DNA of 64,000 nucleotides, from assembly GCF_025643335.1 (NCBI RefSeq), contig NZ_CP092489.1:753501-817500 (forward strand), in the 5' to 3' direction. This document shows positions 46,567-54,889 of this stretch, one piece after another. Under the pieces are notes generated by a model. It was not told the origin of the DNA. It searched no databases and saw only the letters and a program-made list of their open reading frames with translations. Position 1 is the stretch's first letter. Each line of letters begins with the position of its first letter. The DNA comes from Endozoicomonas sp. Mp262. GTDB lineage: Bacteria > Pseudomonadota > Gammaproteobacteria > Pseudomonadales > Endozoicomonadaceae. A program made the position numbers and the translations under genes.

Positions 46567-46685
46567 TGCTTAAGCCTCTTACTCTTTAAAGCGTGAAAAC
46601 ACTATTTTTATCATTCTGGACATGCCTGGGTCAGGTCGGCTAATGCATTAGAGCCGTGCCCAACCCTCAGGCCGTTTTGCTCCTG

Positions 46686-47558
46686 TCAGCCCTGGTTTGC
46701 CCGATTGGCAACGCGGGACCGAAAGTCAAATAGACTGTCAAGACAGGCTGTCAAAACAATAACCGGGTATGCCAGCTGCGTGAAAAGCACCACCATTACA
46801 TAGAAAACGGCAAGCCATTGGATTCCCCGTTTTCTGAGTGCTACCAGTCCATGTACCAGGGATACCCCGGCGATGAACAAAGGCAGTGAAGCAATGGGTA
46901 CTAACACCACCATGACGGGGGATAGTGCCGATCCGGCCACAGTCAGTGCCAGCAGCAGCATGCTGGATAACACCGGCAGGCGGATTCGCTGGAACTCTTC
47001 GCGGAAACCGCCAGGGTTATACAGCGAGGACTGCCAGGACCTTGCCAGAATCAATCCGAGTATGCAGCTCACCAGGTTGAACCAGGTCAGCATGCCTATC
47101 ACGCCATAATGAATCAGTGGTTTCAGGATCTCGCCCAAGTCTGCCGGTGTTTTACCCGCCTGCTTGAGAAAAGTCCCCAGGAACTCCATAACCATCGCTG
47201 ACAACTGGGACACCTGGGCCGGTGCCAGCTGAGACAGAACAAAGGCCATGGCTCCGCCAACCGGCAATAGTGCCAGCAGGGTTTTCTGCCAGGAGACTGT
47301 GACCCGTAACACTGAAGCCAGCGATACGGTTGCCAGCAGTCCCATCACTACGCTGTACTGTCCCATTGCAGCCCAGGCAATGCCGGGTAACAGGGCCCAC
47401 ATCAGTACCTTGAAGCCCTGGTCAAAGCCTCTGCGAAGCAGAACCAGGGAAACAATAGCAGCACTGATCCAGAACAGCATGGGTATGCAGGCAAAAAGTG
47501 CGGACAGAATCACGGCCTGTTTGGGGCCGCGCATAGCCAGTTCCGCCAATCCACGCAT
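46686..47558 (-). CDS. DUF2232-like integral membrane protein inside the ribosomal-protein operon
   Basis: A 290-residue protein with about eight hydrophobic helices and little else. It begins MRGLAELAMRGPKQAVILSALFACIPML in two parts, and LVPIASLPLFIAGVSLVHGL lies near the end. It resembles the YybS/DUF2232 proteins found between rpsR and rplI in pseudomonads and relatives. It lies 25 bases after rpsR on the same strand and is surely co-transcribed. Function is unknown; the family has a permease-like appearance. Confidence 0.8.
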   Translation of the reverse strand: MRGLAELAMRGPKQAVILSALFACIPMLFWISAAIVSLVLLRRGFDQGFKVLMWALLPGIAWAAMGQYSVVMGLLATVSLASVLRVTVSWQKTLLALLPVGGAMAFVLSQLAPAQVSQLSAMVMEFLGTFLKQAGKTPADLGEILKPLIHYGVIGMLTWFNLVSCILGLILARSWQSSLYNPGGFREEFQRIRLPVLSSMLLLALTVAGSALSPVMVVLVPIASLPLFIAGVSLVHGLVALRKRGIQWLAVFYVMVVLFTQLAYPVIVLTACLDSLFDFRSRVANRANQG

Positions 47559-47583
47559 CAGTTATATACCCTATGTCCAGAGA

Positions 47584-47808
47584 TCAGTGACGATCGCAGT
47601 ATGGCAGCAGCGCAATGTAGCGCGCGCGCTTGATGGCGGTCGCCAGCTGACGCTGGTAACGGGCCTTGGTGCCTGTGATACGGCTGGGTACAATTTTACC
47701 AGTCTCAGTCACATAGGCTTTCAGTGTGTTGAGGTCTTTGTAATCGATCTCTTTCACATCTTCAGCAGTAAAACGGCAGAACTTCCTGCGACGGAAAAAA
47801 CGTGCCAT
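47584..47808 (-). CDS. rpsR: 30S ribosomal protein S18
   Basis: A 74-residue S18: [18 protein letters not shown], then [21 protein letters not shown] in two parts, [22 protein letters not shown] and the closing ALLPYCDRH. Cys11 makes this the zinc-type form. The sequence is nearly invariant in the group. It lies 119 bases after rpsF. Confidence 0.98.
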   Translation of the reverse strand: MARFFRRRKFCRFTAEDVKEIDYKDLNTLKAYVTETGKIVPSRITGTKARYQRQLATAIKRARYIALLPYCDRH

Positions 47809-47927
47809 AACAACGTCTCCTTGAATTCAAGCTAAATGGTGTCCATAGGCCTGTGGTGTCATTCCCCGCTAGATGGCCACCGGTTGTTCCGGCACCAGGC
47901 AGGGGTTAGCCACAAGGCTAATGGCAA

Positions 47928-48347
47928 TTACTCTGCAGCTTCTTCAGTCTGTTCAGCTGGCTGAGCGTCTTCACGGGCTTCAGGTGCTTCACGTCTTGGG
48001 CGATCATCCCGACGGTCACGCTTTTCTTCAGCCTGCAGCATGATGGAGGACTCGGATACAGCCTCATCACGACGAATCACCATGTTACGGATTACCGCAT
48101 CGTTGTAGCGGAAGTTTTCCGTCAGCTCTTTCAGGATTTCATTGTCACACTCGATGTTCATCAGAACATAGTGAGCTTTGTGGATCTTGTTGATTGGGTA
48201 AGCCAGCTGGCGGCGGCCCCAGTCTTCAAGACGGTGTACCTGACCACCGCTTTCAGTGATAGCGCGAGTGTAGCGCTCCACCATGGCAGGTACCTGCTCG
48301 CTCTGGTCAGGATGAACCAGGAATACAATCTCGTAATGACGCATCAT
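47928..48347 (-). CDS. rpsF: 30S ribosomal protein S6
   Basis: A 139-residue S6. It begins [26 protein letters not shown] in two parts, with [18 protein letters not shown] and [12 protein letters not shown] as conserved parts. The C-terminal extension is acidic and charged ([28 protein letters not shown] in two parts), the region that RimK extends with glutamates in E. coli. It is the first gene of the ribosomal-protein group. Confidence 0.97.
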   Translation of the reverse strand: MMRHYEIVFLVHPDQSEQVPAMVERYTRAITESGGQVHRLEDWGRRQLAYPINKIHKAHYVLMNIECDNEILKELTENFRYNDAVIRNMVIRRDEAVSESSIMLQAEEKRDRRDDRPRREAPEAREDAQPAEQTEEAAE

Positions 48348-48583
48348 TGGCTCCTTACGGGTTAAACAGCCTTCCGGATAAGCCGGTAAGGCAAGGAGAT
48401 GCAGGAAAGAGCACTATAGAATAAAAAATCCAAAAGGGCGCAATCCGGCATATAAAGAGCGAGAATTCTATTGAACTGTGACTATGGTTGCAACCGGTAG
48501 CAGCGCCATTGGCATAAGGACGTATACTATTTATGGTTATGTTCGGGAATAAAAGGCACGCTATTAACCATCAACCATAATGC

Positions 48584-49318
48584 TCAGACCCGTTGACGTA
48601 CGGCTTCAAACAGGCATACACCCGTAGCCACCGAGACATTCAGGCTGCTGACAGCCCCGGCCATGGGAATATAAATTAATGAATCACAATGATCACGGGT
48701 CAGGCGACGCATCCCTTTACCTTCTGCACCCATAACCAGGGCCAGGGAGCCTTTTAAGTCAGCCTGGTAAATATTGCCGGAGCTTTCACCGGCCGTGCCA
48801 ATCACCCAGATGCCCCGCTCTTTCAGCCAGGCCAGGGTGCGGGATAAGTTGGTGACCTGAACCAGGGGAACCGTTTCAGCAGCCCCGCAGGCCACTTTGC
48901 TGGCAGTGGCATTAAGGCAGGCAGACTTATCCTTAGGGGCAATGACAGCATGAACACCGGCAGCATCTGCGGTGCGAAGGCAAGCGCCTAAATTATGAGG
49001 GTCAGTGACACCATCCAGAACCAGCAGGAACGGAGGCGTGTCCAGGCTATCCAGAAGATCCTCAAGATCGCCTTCCCGGTATACTTTTGCGGCTGCCACT
49101 TTTGCGACAATGCCTTGGTGAACCCCCTCTACCTTGGCATCCAGGCGGTTCCTTTCCACAAAACGAACGGCTATGCCCTGACCACGGGCATCATCCACAA
49201 GCTGGTTAATACGTTTGTCAGTCCGGCCCTTTTGAATCCAAAGCTCCAGGATACGTTCAGGCTTGGTTTCAAACAGGCTCTGCACAGCGTGCAGTCCAAA
49301 AATAAAATCGTTATTCAT
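48584..49318 (-). CDS. rlmB: 23S rRNA (guanosine-2'-O-)-methyltransferase
   Basis: A 244-residue SPOUT (TrmH-type) enzyme that methylates G2251 in the 23S P loop. The N-terminal L30e-like domain begins [13 protein letters not shown]. The catalytic domain has [21 protein letters not shown] (motif 1), [19 protein letters not shown] (motif 2) and [20 protein letters not shown] (motif 3). This is fully typical of RlmB. It is upstream of rpsF on the same strand with a 230-base gap. Confidence 0.96.
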   Translation of the reverse strand: MNNDFIFGLHAVQSLFETKPERILELWIQKGRTDKRINQLVDDARGQGIAVRFVERNRLDAKVEGVHQGIVAKVAAAKVYREGDLEDLLDSLDTPPFLLVLDGVTDPHNLGACLRTADAAGVHAVIAPKDKSACLNATASKVACGAAETVPLVQVTNLSRTLAWLKERGIWVIGTAGESSGNIYQADLKGSLALVMGAEGKGMRRLTRDHCDSLIYIPMAGAVSSLNVSVATGVCLFEAVRQRV

Positions 49319-49418
49319 ATACAGGGAGAAAATATCAGGATGGCTATTTGCGGGAATGATCTCAGCAAGTCAGGCTTGGATGAGAAGCACAGATAGTAGC
49401 AGAGCATTTGGTTCAACA

Positions 49419-49640
49419 CTAACATGAGGTTTTATGAATTGCATCGCATCCGCTCAGCTCCTGGGTATAGTCAAAGACAAGCAAGTCCTGTTCTTCCATA
49501 TTAACAATAACGCTCACAGACTGATCTTTAAACCAGGGGAAATCAGCATAGGGCAGAAACAGTTCCTGGCCAGTACGGGGAATAGCCAAAAGCTGTGAGC
49601 CAATATGTTGGTGATTTCCACTGCGGAGATATAGGTTCTA
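49419..49640 (-). pseudogene. frameshifted DUF2442-like gene
   Basis: Two frames must be joined. The start reads VEITNILAHSFWL and the continuation, one frame over, reads ELFLPYADFPWFKDQSVSVI and then VNMEEQDLLVFDY before a stop at 49419. The combined order matches the short DUF2442 proteins (EITNxxxHGFWLL ... ELFLPFxxFPWFKDA) that often accompany toxin-antitoxin-like DUF4160 genes. The break falls around 49592-49600. No partner gene is seen. The loss is by a simple frameshift, so a sequencing error cannot be excluded. Confidence 0.6.
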
Positions 49641-49679
49641 TGGACTGATGATGTTCCCTGCTCAGTTTTTCCATCTCTT

Positions 49680-49979
49680 TCAGGGTTTATTACTGACAAT
49701 TTCAAGAATTTGTTTGACCATATTGCGGGTTTCAGCATTCTCCTGCCTTCCCAGTGCTACTTCCTGCTCCAGTTTTTTCTGACCTTCCTGAAGGCTGGTT
49801 AACAAATCGCTGTGATGGGCCAGCTCACGACGTACTACCATGAATTGGGTTTCTGTTCGGTCCTCAAATTTTTTCATTTCCGCAAAGCCGTTGTCTACTT
49901 TTTTATCCAGACGATCAACCCGCTCAACCAGTGTATCGAACTCCGATCGATGTACGAACATTTCCTCAGCCTGACTCAT
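49680..49979 (-). CDS. small coiled-coil protein
   Basis: A 99-residue, entirely helical protein with heptad spacing. It reads FDTLVERVDRLDKKVDNGFAEM, then VVRRELAHHSDLLTSLQEGQ and LEQEVALGRQENAETRNMVK. There is no signal peptide or membrane helix. It is the same general type as the repeat coiled-coil protein at 16682-17176 but has no tandem repeats. It ends next to the DUF2442 pseudogene. Function is unknown. Confidence 0.6.
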   Translation of the reverse strand: MSQAEEMFVHRSEFDTLVERVDRLDKKVDNGFAEMKKFEDRTETQFMVVRRELAHHSDLLTSLQEGQKKLEQEVALGRQENAETRNMVKQILEIVSNKP

Positions 49980-50455
49980 GGTACTACCTCACGATTTTTC
50001 TTTTGCTGCGGACATTTCTTGTCTGCCAGCTCAGTCTAGGCAGTACGGTGTCACTTATCCACTTCCATAGGGGCTGGGTGTTATAAATATCTTCAGGGGC
50101 GTAATAACAGGGTTCCCATGCAGAAGAGGGTGTTGCAAAAACCTGAAATATACTCAATACCATCATTTTGTACAGGATGATGACGAATAAAATTCAAGGT
50201 TTCGCGACAGCTTTAGAGTCAAAGAAGTCAGCCCTTTCTATCAGGTGCACCGGGACTTTTCCCTGGCAAGTTCAAGGTTGTCCTATTAGCCTTTTCCAAG
50301 AGTCGAAGGCACTTGGTAACGTTGTTAAATAACCGGCCAAGTAAATGTTTTTGATACTAAACACCTTATGAAGTATTCCAGGAATTAATTGAAGTAGATA
50401 TTATCTAAATCATGCGTTATGCACTTATCATTTGAATTCAGGAGTTTAAAGCCAG
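49980..50455. other. intergenic region, start of the accessory segment
   Basis: No supported gene. A 60-residue minus frame (49984-50166) has no ribosome-binding site that I trust. The fragment GGTTTCGCGACAGCTTTAGAG around 50200 resembles the GTCGCGA part of the dispersed repeat family and may be a scrap of one. The bases before 50456 are AT-rich and could hold a promoter for the next gene. Confidence 0.4.
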
Positions 50456-50920
50456 ATGTTTGAAATTAAGAGAAAAGTAACCGTTTTCCTTATGACGCTA
50501 CTGCTAATACCAAAAGGGTTGGCAGATAACTATTTAATCAATTTGATTCCAGAGTATGAGGGGGCCACTATCTGGAAAACAACAGGTATCCTGAGCAGTT
50601 TTTTTAATTCTCAGGCTTACCCTTATATTCTGGAGTATAGAGAACAGCTTTACCCACTAATAAAAATTGAAGTCATACAACAAAGTCAGAGTATCTTAAA
50701 TTTAGTTTATCCCGCAGGGTTTCCAACCGCTCCAAATGTAGCCATTTTAATCTCAAGACTAAATAGTTTATTTGAAAGAAACTATAATGATCTTCTCCTT
50801 ATGATAAACCATCTAATGCCAATCGCACATTCTAACGACTATAATAAGCCTGCAATCTGGACGTCAGCACCATACCACCCTAGGGGGGGGGGGGGCAACG
50901 GGCGGAATGAGGAGTATTAG
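50456..50920 (+). CDS. hypothetical secreted protein ending in a 13-G tract
   Basis: A 154-residue protein with a clear signal peptide (KRKVTVFLMTLLLIPKGLAD, cleavage near residue 23). The mature part has no recognisable domain. The striking feature is a run of 13 G at 50883-50895 near the 3' end, coding Arg-Gly-Gly-Gly-Gly. Loss of one G would replace the last eight residues by about forty that run into the downstream repeat; gain of one G would end the protein four codons after the glycines. This is a possible contingency locus, or an unstable tract that was misread. Confidence 0.6.
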   Translation: MFEIKRKVTVFLMTLLLIPKGLADNYLINLIPEYEGATIWKTTGILSSFFNSQAYPYILEYREQLYPLIKIEVIQQSQSILNLVYPAGFPTAPNVAILISRLNSLFERNYNDLLLMINHLMPIAHSNDYNKPAIWTSAPYHPRGGGGNGRNEEY

Positions 50921-51545
50921 CCGACTAGAGAGCAACTTACCTCGTTCCCAGCATCCCGAGGTTGTCGCAAAACGAATGCAGTGCGCACAAAACGAAATTG
51001 ATTCTCTTTTTTTTTAACCACAGCACCCTAAAGGGCATAATAAAGACACGGAGACACAGAGTTTTTTATCTTTAAACTATAATTATCCGTTTCTTTGTAC
51101 GACCATCATGGAAGGTGGAATTGCCGAAAAATAGTGGAATGCTTATCGGCCCTCCGTTGTTAATAAAATATCTTTTGCGACAACTTCTCCCCACCGGGAA
51201 TTCCAACGGGAATTTAAGCTCATTCAATAGCAGTATGGACTACACTAGTTTTAATTATGGTTGAAAGGCAATAGCTCTTGCTGACGAACCATTATTTTTC
51301 AAATCAAGCCCTTGGCATACACTTTTTTAAGTACCCACTCAAAAGAAATCAGATACTCTTATCCGGCTAGGTCAAATACGCGCTCTACCTCTTTATCAAA
51401 TTCTTTGAAGTGTATTATTGCTACTGGGTGGTAGAAGAGATTATTTGCACGATTTATGAATACCAGTAATCTTTATTTAAACATAAGATAGCCTGTGAGG
51501 TTCTTCAGAGATAATCTCTCTAATGCCGTTTTAGGTGAGGAATTA
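50921..51545. repeat. intergenic region with palindromic repeat copy E
   Basis: Positions 50941-51200 hold a full-size copy of the dispersed repeat: CTCGTTCCCAGCATCC, GGTTGTCGCAAAACGAATGC, an AACCACAG...AAAGACACGGAG arm, then a degenerate CCGTTTCTTTG arm, TTTTGCGACAAC and CACCGGGAA. It is closest to copy B at 38150-38367. The remaining 345 bases are AT-rich and show no gene that I can support. Confidence 0.65.
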
Positions 51546-51908
51546 CTAATAGTCTTGTGAACTTTCATTTTCAATGATACTTAATATTTCATCTGGGTGC
51601 TCTAGCACAAGATCATCTCTTTTAGTTAATTCTGAATACTCAATTTTATATTCTCCTTTTTCATTAACAGAGTAGCTAAATGATGATAACTCGAAACAAA
51701 TATTGCGCTTTTTACCAGGATAAGAAACTATAAGCTTATAATGATCAGCAACAGGGTAAATAGTCCATTTCACAATACTTGGGCAGCCAAACGAACCCTC
51801 TGAATAAGAGTAATATCTAAGCGTGTATGTTAGAGCAGCAACTGAGCTTGTAGTATAAAGAAGTACAATCAGAGCAAAAGCTTTTATTAAAGAAGGGTAC
51901 ATGTGCAA
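51546..51908 (-). CDS. small secreted protein, paralogue of the first integron cassette protein
   Basis: A 120-residue protein with a signal peptide (LIKAFALIVLLYTTSSVAAL, cleavage near residue 25). The mature part shares a block with the cassette protein at 62541-62906: VKWTIYPVADHYKLIVSYPG here, VTWTVYPLSDYMWNLIVSYP there, followed in both by a FSYS or FSYN strand. Neither belongs to a family I know. Both are on the minus strand. No attC site is visible beside this copy. Confidence 0.65.
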   Translation of the reverse strand: MHMYPSLIKAFALIVLLYTTSSVAALTYTLRYYSYSEGSFGCPSIVKWTIYPVADHYKLIVSYPGKKRNICFELSSFSYSVNEKGEYKIEYSELTKRDDLVLEHPDEILSIIENESSQDY

Positions 51909-51972
51909 CTACTTCAAAATTTAGACTAATCACAATATAGTCAATAAACATAATTAGAGATAATTGATTGGA

Positions 51973-52025
51973 GGGACATCCACAAAATTTTCGTTACAAT
52001 TCAAGGTTAAATTAATGGATGTCCC
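51973..52025. repeat. GGACATCC hairpin-ended element, copy 1
   Basis: A 53-base sequence whose ends GGGACATCCA and TGGATGTCCC are inverted repeats, with an AT-rich middle (CAAAATTTTCGTTACAATTC, then AAGGTTAAATTAA). Near-copies lie at 57874-57924 and, in the opposite orientation, at 60219-60270. It directly precedes an IS transposase fragment, so it may be fused insertion-sequence ends or a tiny non-autonomous element. Confidence 0.6.
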
Positions 52026-52383
52026 AAAATTAATTGATTACGTAGTCTATACGCCCCATGCTGGAGCAGATCTGTCTCCATGGTCTGATTTTAATCAGCT
52101 TCACCAACACCACTGGGCGATCGAAGAGTATCACCGAGCCTTAAAGCAACTCTGCAACATTGAGCGCTTTCAGGTGAGAGGCGAGCAACAGGTCAGGAAT
52201 CATATTTTTGCTGCTATCTTTGGGCATACCTGTCTTCAGGCTATGAAAGTATCGCAGTCACTCAGAAGCATCTACAGCGTTAAGAAAGATGCACTCAAGG
52301 ATGCTACCTTGGACTTCATCAGGAGTTTCTCTGAAGGTAAAGATTGGTTGAAACCATCTTTTATCAGAGCCGTCAATGCGTAA
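52018..52383 (+). pseudogene. C-terminal fragment of an IS701-type transposase
   Basis: About 120 residues containing HHWAIEEYHRALKQLCNIERFQVR, read here in two parts, which is the conserved glutamate region of IS701-like DDE transposases (W-x-IE-x2-HR-x2-K-x2-C-x2-E). The N-terminal two catalytic aspartates are absent, and the upstream side is cut by the GGACATCC element. It is therefore a dead remnant. The ATG at 52016 only marks the open frame. Confidence 0.75.
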
Positions 52384-52565
52384 GTTCTATTTAAGTTAAA
52401 AATACTATGCCCCTTCCTGCTTTCCTCTCTCAATATTTTGCCTCGCACATAAATCCGTGTGCTACCCTACTTTTCATCGGGCATTCCTTTGCGAAGAGAA
52501 AGGGATTTTTTAATCTTGCTGCGGGGAAATAGTTTTTATGAACAATGCTTACGGGGATAAAATAA

Positions 52566-53289
52566 ATGATAAACATACATAATATATATACACTAATACC
52601 CCTGATGTTATTTACATTGTCTACTTCTTTCAATTTAACCATGGCAGGTAACTTCGACCAAAAAGACAATAAAAATGCTCAGGTCTGGGTAAGAAACAAA
52701 GACAACCCTAGGCATGAAGAACCTTATGATTTTCATAAAGGCTTTATGAACTCCATGAAAGCAAGCTCACTTTTAAAATTTGAATTTTATGCCTCGGAGA
52801 GAGTTCTACGGCCACCCCTCCCTAAAATGACAGATATGTCTTATAAACCAACCTCAATATCGATGCTGTCTGATGATAAAATAATCATGCTGGTAAAAGG
52901 CAGCAAAAACAAGAATACACCTCATAATCTTCAAGTCTTTTTTTCTTACTATTGCTCCGAACAGGAGAAATGGCGTGATCATAATGTTGTAAACCTTCCA
53001 GGCCTGGACGATGTTCATAATGGAAAAGTCATGATTGAAGCAATATCAGAAAATAGCTTTGCAGTTCTTTATGGGGGAGAAAAATCCAGTTATAGAGTTT
53101 ATGTATATAAAAAAGAGGAAGAAGGTAAAGTAGCTCAAGATAATGAGACGTGGGGGCTACCTACTCAAACGCACCTGTATACAGATGACAAGCATTTACA
53201 ATGCGGTATATTTATGAAATGCCTGACGCCAACACTCTTGGCAGTGAGTACAACGCATCCAGAGAATGGCGATGATTTTGGTTTGCATA
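52566..53289 (+). pseudogene. secreted beta-propeller-like protein, 5' part of a gene split by IS630
   Basis: The first 241 codons of a gene interrupted at a TA dinucleotide by the IS630 copy at 53290-54508. It starts with a signal peptide (HNIYTLIPLMLFTLSTSFNL, cleavage after MAG). The mature part has strand-turn patterns with repeated aromatic and charged blocks such as VWVRNKDN and YRVYVYKKEE, which suggest a beta-propeller. As it stands the frame ends with a stop supplied by the IS (HK-stop). Joined to 54511-54788, one 333-residue protein results. Family unknown. Confidence 0.75.
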
Positions 53290-54508
53290 AGTAGGTCATA
53301 GTTTGGTTTCAAATAAACTGGATGTTCGGCCAGTACGAGAAATCTACTTCTTGATCTAACGATCAGATAGCTATTGAATGATACATTTACTCTATTATAA
53401 AGAGAGTACTGGTCTTTAAATCCCTCTCCCTATGAAGTACGTCACTACAATCACTGATGAAGCTGTTTTATTAACTTTGAAATTCGCCAAACACTACGGA
53501 CCTCTGAGATGTATAAGGGAAAGAGCCCATAGCCTTTTATTGAGCAATCGTGGCTTTACCCTTGAGCAAATTGCCGAAATACTTGAAATTAGATATCAAA
53601 CTGCTTCTCAGTGGATTGATGATTGGGAAGAATATGGTATTCGTGCCTTGTACAAGGGGCATGGTGGCGGTAGGCCGTGCATATATGACGAATCCGAAGT
53701 GCAACGCATAAAAGAATTAGTGGCTGAAGAGCCTCGTCGCTTATCGTATGTCAAATCCAAGATCGAGGATGAAACCGGTAAATCTTCATCAAAAATTACT
53801 CTGGCAAACATTGTAAAAAAGCAGGGCTGGTTTACAAAAGACTCCGTAAATCATGCAAACATAAACGGGACGAAGAGCAATTCCATGACTGTAAAACTGC
53901 TCTGAAAGATGCCCAGGAAGCCGAGAGCAAAGGGTTAATCAATTTATTTTATTTTGATGAGTCCGGCTTTACCCAGGAACCTTGTGTGCCATACGGTTGG
54001 CAGGAAAAAGGAAAGCAGCTCAGAATACCATCAGTCAAAAGTAAACGCATCAACGTACTGGGGTTTATGAACCGAAGCTGTGAGCTATTTCATTATCCTG
54101 TTGTGGGTTCAGTGAATAGCGATACGGTGATTGCGGCCTTTGATGACTTTGCAGAGAAAATGGCAGATGAAAAATACAGCTCAAATGATCGTTACACGGT
54201 AGTTATGGTGGATAATGCCAGCATTCACACCAGCAAAAAGTTTTGTGCCAGAATTGATGACTGGATGATTGAAAAGAAATTGCTGGTCTGCTTTCTGCCA
54301 ACATATTCACCTGAGCTCAACCTGATTGAAATCCTGTGGAGGAAAATAAAGTATGAATGGCTCAACCTCTTGTCAATCAAGAGCTTTGCGGAATTTGAAA
54401 AAGAAGTTGAACGGGTGCTTTTTTCATTTGGAGAGGAGTATATGATCTCATTTTCTAATACTGTCCGACTGGATGGTTAAATTATTCGAAAGCAATCTAT
54501 ACACTACT
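53290..54508 (+). mobile_element. IS630-family insertion sequence, copy 1 (1219 bp)
   Basis: The element is flanked by TA on both sides (53288-53289 and 54509-54510), the target duplication expected for IS630. Ends are short inverted repeats: AGTAGGTCATAG on the left and AGTAGTGTATAG read inward from the right. It disrupts a secreted-protein gene. A copy of the same length, apparently identical where I compared it, lies inverted at 56428-57646. Confidence 0.92.
53432..54480 (+). CDS. IS630 transposase, produced by -1 ribosomal frameshifting
   Basis: Two overlapping frames. The first (53432-53905) codes the N-terminal helix-turn-helix part (RCIRERAHSLLLSNRGFTLE, QIAEILEIRYQTASQWIDDW). The second, in the -1 frame and ending at 54480, codes the DDE core: YFDESGF, VVMVDNASIHTS and LPTYSPELNLIEILWRKIK. 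The slippery heptamer A AAA AAG lies in the correct phase at 53815-53821. A -1 slip there joins the frames as KKAGLVYKRLRKS, which matches the usual IS630 sequence at this point, and gives a product of about 349 residues. Confidence 0.88.
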
Positions 54509-54510
54509 TA

Positions 54511-54788
54511 TATGGAAAAAACACCCTGATGAAAGCTGGGAGCTTATGAGAGTCGACACAAACAGTGAGTTAATCGATGATGTTGTTTTATTAAAATCAA
54601 GAGAAAACAGTGATGGTATACTTGTCACATCAGGAGTAAAAGGTTTCAATTCAATAACCGGATGTGCTACCACCTCTATAACCACATATAAACTAGAGAG
54701 CAATACTATAGGTGATCTAGCTTCTGTTACCCGTATAAATAAAAAAGATATATCAGTATTATACAGCTATTCCCGTGACATCAATTAA
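54511..54788 (+). pseudogene. 3' part of the secreted propeller-like gene split by IS630
   Basis: Once the IS and one TA copy are removed, the frame continues from the 5' part as HIWKKHPDESWELMRVD and runs 92 codons to a stop after SYSRDIN. The total of 724 plus 278 bases is a whole number of codons (334 with stop), which supports a single original gene. A next insertion sequence begins soon after, so the natural C-terminus could also have been changed. Confidence 0.75.
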
Positions 54789-54889
54789 ATCACTGCAACA
54801 GCAAGGCTTACAGTAAATTCCAAATGGAGTGATTTCGCACAAAATAACGTCTACTTTTGATAGGGATACTTTATCAATGGCTGTCTCTC

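Noticed and set aside
45991-46596. 201-residue plus-strand frame over rplI
   Set aside because: It is the antisense shadow of the ribosomal protein L9 gene.
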